Below are positions 35,750 through 44,846 of a DNA stretch of 64,000 bases, one piece after another. Made by a program: the position numbers and the translations under genes. Source of the DNA: an uncultured Saprospiraceae bacterium. GTDB lineage: Bacteria; Bacteroidota; Bacteroidia; Chitinophagales; Saprospiraceae. The stretch's first letter is position 1. Each line of letters opens with the position of its first letter. The stretch is from assembly GCA_937959275.1 (NCBI GenBank), contig CALGLU010000006.1, positions 1 to 64,000 on the forward strand, written 5' to 3'. The notes beneath the pieces are model-generated. The model did not search any database. It was not told where the DNA came from and saw only the letters and a program-made list of their open reading frames with translations.

Positions 35750-38700
35750 ACAACTTATAGATAATATATCCGAGGACGCGATTAATTCTTTTTTTAGAAG
35801 GAAAATAAACGGATACCAAATAAATAAAGATGAGCTTGATTATATCATACCTGATAATGGATATGAAAAATTTACCGATCTAAATAAACTCGGAGAATGG
35901 ACATATGAAAACACTGATGAGCTTTTAGTTTTCTCTTGTAAATACGAAGGAGAACTAACAGCAAGGTCATCAAAGAAGAAACAATATGATCTTGCCAAAA
36001 AAGTATTGAAAGAAGATTTCAAAGACGGGGCAATTTTTATCTTCTATGATCAAACTGGAAAATTTAGATTTTCTTTTATTAGAAGAAACTATGATGATGC
36101 ATCTTCTAAGTATACACCATTCAAGCGATATACTTATTTCGTTCAACCTGAAAAGCATAACAAAACATTTCAAAAAAGAATAAACAACTGCAACTTCAAG
36201 TCTCTAGATGATATTCAAACTGCTTTCTCTGTAGAACCATTGTCGAAACAGTTTTACAAAGACTTAAGTCACTGGTACTTTGCTTCTCTAAAAGAAGTAA
36301 AATTCCCTAATGATCGAAATGAGAATGAGTATAGCCTCCATGCTAATGCAATGATTCGAATGATCACTCGAATTATGTTTGTGTGGTTCATGAAGCAAAA
36401 ACAGCTTGTTCCAGATGAACTTTTCGACAAGAGTAAGCTTGATGAATTATTAAATTATTCGGATAGTAATGACAGTACTTATTATAAAGCGATTCTTCAG
36501 AATCTATTCTTTGCTACCTTGAATACTCCTCGAAATAAAGGACGAAAATTTGTAAGCCGACAATACGGTGTTCAGAACTTCTTACGATACAAAAGATTCT
36601 TAAATAATCCAGATCAATTTTTGGAGCTTATGGATTCGATTCCCTTTTTGAATGGCGGATTATTCGAGAATTTAGACATTGTAAAACCTGAAGAAGGTAT
36701 TGAAATACGCATCGACTGCTTTACAGATCCTAAAAAGAACGAATCCAAATTAAGAGTACCCGATTATCTATTCTTTGGGACTCGAGAAGTAGACATAAGC
36801 GAATATTTTGAATCTGGTAATTATGGCAATGTCGAAATAACTGGATTAATCGATATTCTTAATCGCTATGACTTTACCATCGATGAGAATACACCTTATG
36901 ACCAAGAAGTTGCTCTTGACCCTGAGTTGTTAGGCTTAGTATTCGAAAACCTATTAGCAAGTTACAATCCTGAGACTCAAAGTACTGCAAGAAAGGAGTC
37001 TGGTTCATTTTATACACCGCGGCCCATTGTAGACTATATGGTAGAGGAGTCATTAGTCCATTATATCTCTAATGACACGGGTCTAGACATCAATCACTTG
37101 AGACAAGTATTTTCATCTACTGATGATCAGCCCTTTGATCAAGATGATGATCGATCTAAGATCATAAAAAGTATAAGTGGCCTTAAGATCATTGATCCCG
37201 CTTGTGGATCAGGAGCATTTCCAATGGGTGCTTTGCAGAAGATGGTATTTGCTTTGTCCAAGCTCGACCCAGGAAATATATTATGGAGAAAAAGCCAAAA
37301 GGAACGCTTGATGCATGAGACCTTTGCCGCTTTTGAATCAACCGACCTCGAAGATCTTAAGAAAGAGGTAGATGCTATCTTTGATAACCAACTCAATGAT
37401 CCCGATTATGCTCGGAAATTGTATCTAATAGAAAACTGTCTGTATGGTGTAGATATCCAACCGATTGCAATGCAGATTTCCAAGTTGAGATTTTTCATTT
37501 CCTTATTGGTCGAACAACATATAGACAGAGAAGATGAAAATTTTGGTATCATAGCTTTACCCAACTTAGAAACCAAATTTCTTGCAGCTAATACTTTGAT
37601 CAAGATTAAACCACCAATTAGTGGAAAAATGGGACAAGCGAATAGCATGTTCCTCAAAAATAGATTTGCAGAAGAAAAAGAAAAAGAATTAGAAAAGGTA
37701 AGACACCAATATTTCACGGCGAGGACTTCAAAAACCAAAGAAAAATATCGCAAAAAGGACAAGCAGCTTAGAGAGGATATTGCTAATATTTTAATCAGTG
37801 ATGGATGGAATACTGATGAAGCTCAGAAAATTGCTCAATGGGATCCTTTCGATCCAAATAGTAAGTCCAAATGGTTTGATTGCGAATGGATGTTTGGGAT
37901 AAAGCATTTTGATATTGTGATTGGTAATCCACCTTATATCCAATTACAAAAAGCTTTGCCTGGTCATGAGGATATGAAATATGCCGATGTTTATAAAGAT
38001 TGTCATTATCAGACTTTTGAACGTTCAGGTGATGTCTATGCTTTGTTTTATGAGAAAGGTATGGATATGTTGCATTCAAATGGGTTTCTTTGTTTTATTA
38101 CCTCTAATACATGGATGCGAGCTAACTACGGCAAATCCCTAAGAAGGTTATTTGCAAGTAAGAATCCATCACAGATTATCGAACTTGGGCCTGGCGTATT
38201 CGAATCAGCTACTGTTGATGTTAATGTTTTATTGATCCAGAATAATCATACTTCTTCTCATTCTATTAATTCAGTGATTCTTAATAGCGTAGACAACGTT
38301 ATCAGCTTAGCAAAAGATGATTTCATTCTACTAAATGATATTAGTGAAGAAAACTGGGTCATTATCAATAAAGATGAATCTAATATAAAAGAAAAGGTAA
38401 AATCAAAAGGCACACCTCTACAGAATTGGAATGTTGATATAGATTATGGTATTAAGACGGGTTTCAATAAGCTATTTATTATTGATGATGCATTAAAGGA
38501 AAGGCTAATTAAAGAAGACTCTAATTCTTCGGAACTAATTAAACCCATCATTCAAGGAAGAGACATAAAGTCATATTCATTTCAGTTTTCTAACAAATGG
38601 TTAATTGCTACTTTTCCTTCACTAAATTTGAATATTAAAAATTATCCTGGAATTTATAAATTCTTAAATGGCTTCAAACCTAAATTATTTCAGACCGGAG

Positions 38701-39293
38701 AATTTATATCTGAGGATGATCGAAAAGCAATGCGAAATCACGCATCATATTATGGAATAGATTTACGATTAAAAGAGAAAGAGAAATCAAGAAAAAAAAC
38801 AACAAATAATTGGTTTGAAACTCAAGATCAAATAAACTATTATAAGTTATTTTCTCATGATAAAATTATGTGGGGAGAATTATCGGATAAACCTAAGTTT
38901 TGTTTCGATGCAAAAGGCTTTTTTCTTGGAAATACTGGCTTTATATTGACAGGTCATCTTCTAAAATATCTTGTGGCAATTTTAAATTCAAAATTAACCG
39001 AATGGTATTTTCACTTGATTGGAACGACCAGTGGAATGGGAACGAACAGATGGTTGAAGTATACAATTGAGAAATTGCCTGTCCATGTTCCTGATGATGA
39101 TATTGAAGCTAAGTTTAGTTCTTTCTTTGATACAATCCATACCATGAAACAGAAGTCTCAAGATACTACCAAAGAAGAGCAACAAATTGACCTCATGGTC
39201 TACAAGCTATATGAGTTGACCTTTGATGAGGTCTTAATTGTAGACCCTGATACACCTATTAGGAAGAAGGATTACGATGCCTTTAGTCTATAA
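35742..39293 (+). CDS. Eco57I/PglX-like adenine DNA methyltransferase, large
   Basis: The 1183-residue protein carries methylase motif I DPACGSGAF at residues 485-493 and motif IV NPPY at 729-732, the pattern for N6-adenine modification. GSFYTPRPIVDYM near residue 428 is the usual block before motif I. The 400 residues before it contain ELLVFSCKY and GAIFIFYDQTGKFRFSFIRR. The C-terminal 380 residues resemble a TaqI/Eco57I-type target-recognition region (TSGMGTNRWLKYTIEKLPVHVP). I see no certain PD-(D/E)xK nuclease, so it is either a type IIG enzyme with a divergent nuclease or a methylase-only component. It is preceded by the XRE gene and followed by toxin-antitoxin and helicase genes. Confidence 0.85.
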   Translation: MIKQLIDNISEDAINSFFRRKINGYQINKDELDYIIPDNGYEKFTDLNKLGEWTYENTDELLVFSCKYEGELTARSSKKKQYDLAKKVLKEDFKDGAIFIFYDQTGKFRFSFIRRNYDDASSKYTPFKRYTYFVQPEKHNKTFQKRINNCNFKSLDDIQTAFSVEPLSKQFYKDLSHWYFASLKEVKFPNDRNENEYSLHANAMIRMITRIMFVWFMKQKQLVPDELFDKSKLDELLNYSDSNDSTYYKAILQNLFFATLNTPRNKGRKFVSRQYGVQNFLRYKRFLNNPDQFLELMDSIPFLNGGLFENLDIVKPEEGIEIRIDCFTDPKKNESKLRVPDYLFFGTREVDISEYFESGNYGNVEITGLIDILNRYDFTIDENTPYDQEVALDPELLGLVFENLLASYNPETQSTARKESGSFYTPRPIVDYMVEESLVHYISNDTGLDINHLRQVFSSTDDQPFDQDDDRSKIIKSISGLKIIDPACGSGAFPMGALQKMVFALSKLDPGNILWRKSQKERLMHETFAAFESTDLEDLKKEVDAIFDNQLNDPDYARKLYLIENCLYGVDIQPIAMQISKLRFFISLLVEQHIDREDENFGIIALPNLETKFLAANTLIKIKPPISGKMGQANSMFLKNRFAEEKEKELEKVRHQYFTARTSKTKEKYRKKDKQLREDIANILISDGWNTDEAQKIAQWDPFDPNSKSKWFDCEWMFGIKHFDIVIGNPPYIQLQKALPGHEDMKYADVYKDCHYQTFERSGDVYALFYEKGMDMLHSNGFLCFITSNTWMRANYGKSLRRLFASKNPSQIIELGPGVFESATVDVNVLLIQNNHTSSHSINSVILNSVDNVISLAKDDFILLNDISEENWVIINKDESNIKEKVKSKGTPLQNWNVDIDYGIKTGFNKLFIIDDALKERLIKEDSNSSELIKPIIQGRDIKSYSFQFSNKWLIATFPSLNLNIKNYPGIYKFLNGFKPKLFQTGEFISEDDRKAMRNHASYYGIDLRLKEKEKSRKKTTNNWFETQDQINYYKLFSHDKIMWGELSDKPKFCFDAKGFFLGNTGFILTGHLLKYLVAILNSKLTEWYFHLIGTTSGMGTNRWLKYTIEKLPVHVPDDDIEAKFSSFFDTIHTMKQKSQDTTKEEQQIDLMVYKLYELTFDEVLIVDPDTPIRKKDYDAFSL

Positions 39294-39316
39294 CCAATAT
39301 GCCTCATAGTTTTTCC

Positions 39317-39380
39317 TGTAACCTTTTTAGCATAAATAAGTTACACATATTTACAAATAGGTTACATTTTATTATCTTTG
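39317..39380 (+). promoter_or_regulatory. promoter and candidate operator of the AbiEi-AbiEii-helicase genes
   Basis: TGTAACC (39317-39323) is inverted against AGTTACA (39339-39345) and GGTTACA (39360-39366), giving a set of inverted sites. TATCTTTG (39373-39380) is a good -7 box. AbiEi proteins are known to repress their own promoter through inverted repeats. The start codon lies four bases after the -7 box, so the mRNA may be leaderless. Confidence 0.5.
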
Positions 39381-39384
39381 TCAT

Positions 39385-39975
39385 ATGAGTATTGATGATC
39401 AAGTAGAACATATTGTAAACAAGCGGAAAGCTGGTACTATACTATTCAGTGAGGACTTTCAAGAGTTGAATAACTCTGGAGCTGTTAAGGTTGCATTGCA
39501 TAGATTGGTCAATCGAGGCAATTTAAGAAGATTGGCAAGAGGAATATATGCCAAGCCCAAATTCAGTGATCTCGTAGGGGAAATACTCCCAACAACTGAG
39601 GAAATAGCAGTGGCTATAGCCAAACGAGATAAAGCACGAATACTACCTACAGGAAGCTTTGCCATGCATGTATTAGGCTTGACTACTCAAATACCATTGA
39701 AGCTGGTATACCTTACTGATGGCTCTCCAAGGAAGATAACTATTGGCAAAAGAACAATCCAGTTTAAAAAGACTACCCCAAAAAATCTTGCACTGAAAGG
39801 AGACATCAGCAAGCTTGTGGTGCAAGCATTAAAAGAGATAGGTAAAGGTAAAGTTACGAACAATGAGTTAGTCCAGATTATGAACGTACTTAAGAAAGAA
39901 GACAGAAAAACATTGAAACACGATATGTCATTAGCACCACAATGGGTTGCGGAGATAATGAGTAAATCAATATAG
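39385..39975 (+). CDS. AbiEi-like type IV antitoxin (DUF6088)
   Basis: The 196-residue protein has an N-terminal winged helix (SGAVKVALHRLVNRGNLRRLARGIYAKP) followed by the AbiEi-type domain (LPTTEEIAVAIAKRD, then ILPTGSFAMHVLGLTTQIP). AbiEi antitoxins repress the operon and counter the nucleotidyltransferase without stable binding. The gene ends two bases before the AbiEii-like gene. Its own promoter region suggests separate control from the methyltransferase. Confidence 0.85.
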   Translation: MSIDDQVEHIVNKRKAGTILFSEDFQELNNSGAVKVALHRLVNRGNLRRLARGIYAKPKFSDLVGEILPTTEEIAVAIAKRDKARILPTGSFAMHVLGLTTQIPLKLVYLTDGSPRKITIGKRTIQFKKTTPKNLALKGDISKLVVQALKEIGKGKVTNNELVQIMNVLKKEDRKTLKHDMSLAPQWVAEIMSKSI

Positions 39976-39977
39976 AT

Positions 39978-40997
39978 ATGGCAGCAATAGATTTTTATAA
40001 ACTTTCAGAGGATGAAAAAAGAACCATATTCACCGCAGCGGGAGAAAGAGAAGGACTTCCAGCCTATGCCATAGAAAAAGATTGGTGGGTGGTACAGACA
40101 TTGAGAATTATTTTCCAAATGGAAGTCGGGAAACATCTGTTATTCAAAGGTGGAACCTCTCTCAGTAAAGCATGGGGCTTAATAGATCGATTTTCCGAAG
40201 ACATCGATTTAGCACTTAACAGAGAATTCTTAGGCTTTGGAACAGGACTAATCAGTAAAACACAAGTTAGGAAACTACGAACTGCATCTTTCAGCTACAT
40301 AACAGAATCATTTGGAGAAGAATTAAAACTTGCATTCGCCAAAGCAGGATATGATAAAGTAACTTTTGACTATGAAAACTTAGGCGATGGAGATCAAGAC
40401 CCAGTGTCCATATTAGTTCAATATCCTGCATTGATTGAGCATCCAGAATACATTAAGCAAAGAGTAAAAGTAGAAATAGGAAGTCGATCACTGAAAGACC
40501 CATATAGTGATCGATCATTTAGATCAATAGTTAGTGATCAATTTCCCGACAAAGGATATGCAGATACAGAGATTACAGTTCCATGTATCAATCCAGAAAG
40601 AACCTACTTGGAGAAGTTGTTTCTTCTACATGAAGAGTTTCAGAAGCCTGAAGATAAGGTAAGAGTTGATCGGCTAAGTCGACACTTATACGATATATAT
40701 AAAATATCAGAAAGTGAGTACAAGAAACAAGCACATAATCCAGAATTAATAGCTGGGATAATTGAACATAGAGAGAGACTCAACGGAATGAAAGGTGTGG
40801 ATTACAAATCCCACTTCCCACCAAATTTAAATCCTATTCCTCCCGATAAATATATTGACTTTTGGAAAGCGGATTATAAGAAAATGGAAGACGAAATGAT
40901 CCCTGGAGATAGTCCATCGTTTGATGAATTGATTGCTAAGGTAAACCAGGATGTAAAAGCTTACAACGAGCTAAAATTTGAGGAGAATGGCGAATAA
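39978..40997 (+). CDS. AbiEii-like nucleotidyltransferase toxin
   Basis: The 339-residue protein has the AbiEii/AbiGii active-site blocks FKGGTSLSKAW (Gly58-Lys64) and RFSEDIDLAL (Asp75, Asp77). It also has VKVEIG and a PERTYLEKLFLLHEE block. AbiEii toxins transfer nucleotides, for some members to tRNA 3' ends, and stop growth during phage infection. It overlaps the helicase gene by 11 bp, so toxin and helicase are translated together. That ties the toxin to the defence module rather than to a free-standing pair. Confidence 0.88.
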   Translation: MAAIDFYKLSEDEKRTIFTAAGEREGLPAYAIEKDWWVVQTLRIIFQMEVGKHLLFKGGTSLSKAWGLIDRFSEDIDLALNREFLGFGTGLISKTQVRKLRTASFSYITESFGEELKLAFAKAGYDKVTFDYENLGDGDQDPVSILVQYPALIEHPEYIKQRVKVEIGSRSLKDPYSDRSFRSIVSDQFPDKGYADTEITVPCINPERTYLEKLFLLHEEFQKPEDKVRVDRLSRHLYDIYKISESEYKKQAHNPELIAGIIEHRERLNGMKGVDYKSHFPPNLNPIPPDKYIDFWKADYKKMEDEMIPGDSPSFDELIAKVNQDVKAYNELKFEENGE

Positions 40998-43900
40998 TTT
41001 TATTACAAATAACAAACAGCATAAAACGCTGAAAGGGAGATTGAATACATTAATTTCCATAAGTGATGAGCTCAAGTTCTTGGTAGGCTTTTTCTATTTT
41101 TCTGGTTGGAAAGAACTTTTTCATAGTCTAAAGACTAATGAAGAGGTAAAATTAAAACTCTTAGTTGGTCTACAAGTAGATAAACTATTGGGCAAAATGG
41201 TCATAGAGCATGGTAATCAGGATGAAGGAATGTCATCAGATGAGTATTTCAATCAATTTACCTCTTCTCTTGGCTATGCAATAAACAATGACGAGATGGA
41301 CACAGAAGAATTTTACAATCAAGTAGAATTCTTTCTCGAAATGTTAGAATCTGAAAGATTGATTATTAGAAAAACAGAAAACCCTAATCATGCTAAATTA
41401 TACTTATTTAGATTAAACAAGGAACAAGCACATCTTCAGGGCATGCCAGGGCAATTTGTCACTGGCAGTAGTAACCTTACAAGAGCAGGTCTTTCAAGAC
41501 AAGAAGAATTCAATGTAGAAATCAAGGATTATGGATACGAGGATGCTGAGAAGTATTTTGATGATTTATGGGAGAAGGCCATTCTAATAACCGAATTAGA
41601 TGAGAGAAAAAGTTTCCTCATAGATTTCATAAAACATAGATCTCAAGCTGCTACAGTTACACCATTTGAAGCATATGCATTAATATTAAAAACATTCTTA
41701 GAGCTACAACAACAAAAGAAAATTAAACCAGAAGTTGAACGTATTTTAGAAGAAATAGGATTCAAGAAGTACTCATACCAAATAGATGCTGTCAATCAGG
41801 CCCTAAGTATCATGGAAGAATACAATGGTGTAATCATAGCAGATGTAGTTGGATTGGGTAAATCTGTAATTGCGTCTCTCATTGCAAAGAATATTGGAAA
41901 GCGAGGCATGGTTATCTGTCCTCCTGGGTTGATAGGTGATAAAGAATTGAATACGGGTTGGTGGGGATATATTAATGACTTCAAGATGTATGATTGGGAA
42001 GTGGATAGTAGAGGCCGCTTAGAAGATATTGCAGAGACCATACATGGAAGAGATATTGAAGTGTTGATAATTGACGAAGCACATTACTTCAGAAATCAAG
42101 ACACTACTGCTTATGAAGCCCTATTGACAGTCTGTAGAGATAAACAAGTAATATTATTGACAGCAACACCATTCAACAATTCTCCCTCCGATATATTTTC
42201 CTTATTGAAGCTGTTTTTAGTTCCAGGAAAATCCGGCATTACGATTGAAGACAACTTAGAAGGAGTCTTTAGAGCATATAATTATCGATTCAAAAATTTA
42301 TCATTTATAAACAAGAATCATAACTCTACCAAACCAGAAAAACTAAAAAAAGCGGAAAGACTTTATATTGAGTACTTAGGAGAAGAACTCCCAATAGGTA
42401 TAGAAAAAGTAAAAGCTGCCACGGCAAGATTAGCAAACCAAATAAAAAATGTAATCTCTCCTGTAGTAATAAGAAGAAATCGTCTCGACTTAAAAAGCGA
42501 TTTTCAATACAAGTCTGAAATAGATGAACTTTCTATTGTTGCTGATCCCAAAGAGCTGTTCTTTCACTTGTCTGAAGATCAAGCCAGTTTTTATGATAGA
42601 ATTTTGACACAATATTTTGGAGAAGATGATGGCGCTTTTTCAGGTGCAATCTATCAACCTTATAGTTATGAAAAAGTAGTAGATGATGAGGAAAAATTAG
42701 ATGAGGCAGGTAACCGAGCCTTCCAACAACAAAGGAACCTTTTTGATTTTATGAGAAGGTTAATTGTAAAGAGATTTGAAAGTTCATTTGGCGCTTTTAG
42801 TAAGTCTATTGATCGATTCGCTAAAGTCCATACAATTGTGAGAGAATTCATAGACACCTCTGGTGGAAAATATATTCTTGACAGAAAATTAATAGAATCC
42901 ATCTACAGCTTTGACGAGAATGAAATCGAAGAAGCATTAGAAAACTTTGAGAAGGAACTGTCGAAAAAGAAAGTCCCAAAGAATAACAGAGTTTATGATG
43001 TCAATTCATTTCAGCTTCGAAAAGAGTTTATTGCTGCCATTGACAATGACATTTTATTATTCCAGCAACTTCAAAAGGAAATTCGAGATTTAGATATCGT
43101 AAACAATGATCCAAAGAGAGTTGAAATATTTGAGAACGTTACGAATATTGTTGGGAATAGGAACGAGAATAGAAAAGTGATTATTTTTTCTGAGTTTGTA
43201 GACACAGTTAAGCACCTTGAAGAATACTTCCGAGAGAGATTAGGTAACAGACTGTTAGTTTGTGATGGAAAAATTTCTAAGCAATTCGCCAAGCATCTAA
43301 ATGAAAACTTCAATGCGCAGTATAAGGGTAATCAGGAAGACCGATTTGATGTATTAATCACCAGTGATAAGCTCGCAGAAGGGTTCAACCTGAATAGAGC
43401 TGGTGCTATAGTAAATTACGACATTCCTTGGAACCCTACAAAAGTAATTCAAAGAGTTGGTCGTATTAATAGAATTGGTATTAAGGTATTTGACGAGTTG
43501 TTTATTTATAATTTCTTTCCATCAGAAGTTGGCGCTGATATCGTTAAGTCAAGAGAGATTGCATCACAAAAAATGTTTTTAATACATAATAGTTTAGGAG
43601 AGGACAGTAAAATATTTCATGCAGATGAAGAACCAACACCAGCAGGATTGTTCAATAAAATAAATGAAAACCCAGACGATGATGATGAATTGAATACTTC
43701 AACGCTTATAAGAAACAGGTACTTTGAAATAGAATCCAATCACCCAGAAACGATTGAAAAGATTTCTCAGCTTCCGGCACGAGTGAAATCATCAAAAGGT
43801 TTTGAGAAAAACCAGATAAATGTTTTAAGAAAAAAGGGCTTATCAATGTTTGCTCAACAAATCACAGATCCTTCCTCAGAAAAAAATATAGTTGAATCTA

Positions 43901-44358
43901 TTTTATTTGAAGAACTTCTACCATCTGTTGAATGTAAATTTGATGAACCAAGAATAGAATTGTCGAAAAGCTTTTGGAATGGCTATAATGATATTAAAGA
44001 ATACAAACCAACTCACAGATCAGGAAGAAGCGATATTGCATTGGAATCTAAAGCTCATGAGAATTTGAAAATTGCATTGAAGATTATTGATCCTAAAGAA
44101 TCATCTACAATTGCTTTCATTAAGGTCTTAATAAAGGACATAAAAAAGTATCATACTTTATCAAAACGAACATTAGGTAGAATTGGAAGAAAAGAAATAT
44201 CAAAAGCTGCCTCTGAAAAGTCAAAGAAAGACTTTTTCGATGAAATTATTTGGATAAGGAATCATCTTGGAGCGAATTATTTAGAAATAATTTTAAAAAG
44301 AGTAGAAAAACAAGAACTTGAAGTAATAATAGCCGTTGAAAATCAAATAGAAAGCTAA
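40987..44358 (+). CDS. PLD-nuclease/SNF2-helicase fusion
   Basis: Start ATG 40987 is used; the TTG nine bases earlier lies within GAGGAG-like sequence. The 1123-residue protein starts with a phospholipase-D-type nuclease domain with half HKD motif HAKLYLF (His135, Lys137) and GSSNLTRAGL (Asn163). A superfamily 2 helicase follows, with Walker A VGLGKS (Lys292), DEAH at 363-366, LLTATPFNNS and motif VI QRVGRINR (822-829). A single HKD half-site suggests dimeric nuclease action. Comparable proteins are DISARM DrmD (SNF2) plus DrmC (PLD), here joined in one chain. It probably translocates on and cuts unmodified DNA; this is inference. Confidence 0.85.
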   Translation: MANNFITNNKQHKTLKGRLNTLISISDELKFLVGFFYFSGWKELFHSLKTNEEVKLKLLVGLQVDKLLGKMVIEHGNQDEGMSSDEYFNQFTSSLGYAINNDEMDTEEFYNQVEFFLEMLESERLIIRKTENPNHAKLYLFRLNKEQAHLQGMPGQFVTGSSNLTRAGLSRQEEFNVEIKDYGYEDAEKYFDDLWEKAILITELDERKSFLIDFIKHRSQAATVTPFEAYALILKTFLELQQQKKIKPEVERILEEIGFKKYSYQIDAVNQALSIMEEYNGVIIADVVGLGKSVIASLIAKNIGKRGMVICPPGLIGDKELNTGWWGYINDFKMYDWEVDSRGRLEDIAETIHGRDIEVLIIDEAHYFRNQDTTAYEALLTVCRDKQVILLTATPFNNSPSDIFSLLKLFLVPGKSGITIEDNLEGVFRAYNYRFKNLSFINKNHNSTKPEKLKKAERLYIEYLGEELPIGIEKVKAATARLANQIKNVISPVVIRRNRLDLKSDFQYKSEIDELSIVADPKELFFHLSEDQASFYDRILTQYFGEDDGAFSGAIYQPYSYEKVVDDEEKLDEAGNRAFQQQRNLFDFMRRLIVKRFESSFGAFSKSIDRFAKVHTIVREFIDTSGGKYILDRKLIESIYSFDENEIEEALENFEKELSKKKVPKNNRVYDVNSFQLRKEFIAAIDNDILLFQQLQKEIRDLDIVNNDPKRVEIFENVTNIVGNRNENRKVIIFSEFVDTVKHLEEYFRERLGNRLLVCDGKISKQFAKHLNENFNAQYKGNQEDRFDVLITSDKLAEGFNLNRAGAIVNYDIPWNPTKVIQRVGRINRIGIKVFDELFIYNFFPSEVGADIVKSREIASQKMFLIHNSLGEDSKIFHADEEPTPAGLFNKINENPDDDDELNTSTLIRNRYFEIESNHPETIEKISQLPARVKSSKGFEKNQINVLRKKGLSMFAQQITDPSSEKNIVESILFEELLPSVECKFDEPRIELSKSFWNGYNDIKEYKPTHRSGRSDIALESKAHENLKIALKIIDPKESSTIAFIKVLIKDIKKYHTLSKRTLGRIGRKEISKAASEKSKKDFFDEIIWIRNHLGANYLEIILKRVEKQELEVIIAVENQIES

Positions 44359-44846
44359 GCAATTACAGTACACTGCCGACCTCATTCTTGCGGGCGACAA
44401 AGAGCTGTAAGCCAATCGTCAAAAGAACTGTTAAAGAAAAATAATCGTTGACAAGAGAAGGAACATAGAGTAGGTAAAGTGAACTTTCATCCTAAACCTC
44501 TCACAGAACCATGCTTGACCCTCCCAGCTCACACGGCTCTTCATAGTCAGACCCAATGAGTAAAGCCATGTCGCCAGTGGGGAAAGATGTAGCTGTAATC
44601 AGCTGTAATTTCCCTCATCCATTACCTTGCATACCATAAGACTTTCCTCTTTCTAAAATGTTTGTATTTATTGAATGTCCATTCCGAAGGTCTCCAATTT
44701 AATATCTTATAAATTTTGTCCATGCTCGATTTGTTACTCTATATTACCATGTAACAGCCTGCATGCTACAGATAAAAGAGTGACCTCCAATTCTAAATAA
44801 TTATCTGTATACTAGCTGTATAAAATCACATAAAGATCTCAAACTC
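44359..44846 (-). mobile_element. 3' relic of a group II intron in a gene-free region
   Basis: On the minus strand, positions 44539-44505 read GAGCCGTGTGAGCT, a GGGA-like loop, then AAGCATGGTTCT. This matches domain V of bacterial group II introns, including the 5' AGC catalytic triad and GGTTCT partner strand. Downstream on that strand, 44503-44468 forms a hairpin compatible with domain VI and ends CTACTC, a common intron 3' end. No reverse transcriptase frame is present up to 44846, so only the tail survives. The rest of the region holds no gene. Confidence 0.55.

Noticed and set aside
35742-44358. Complete BREX or DISARM locus
   Set aside because: No pglZ, brxC, brxL, drmA or drmB gene is present.
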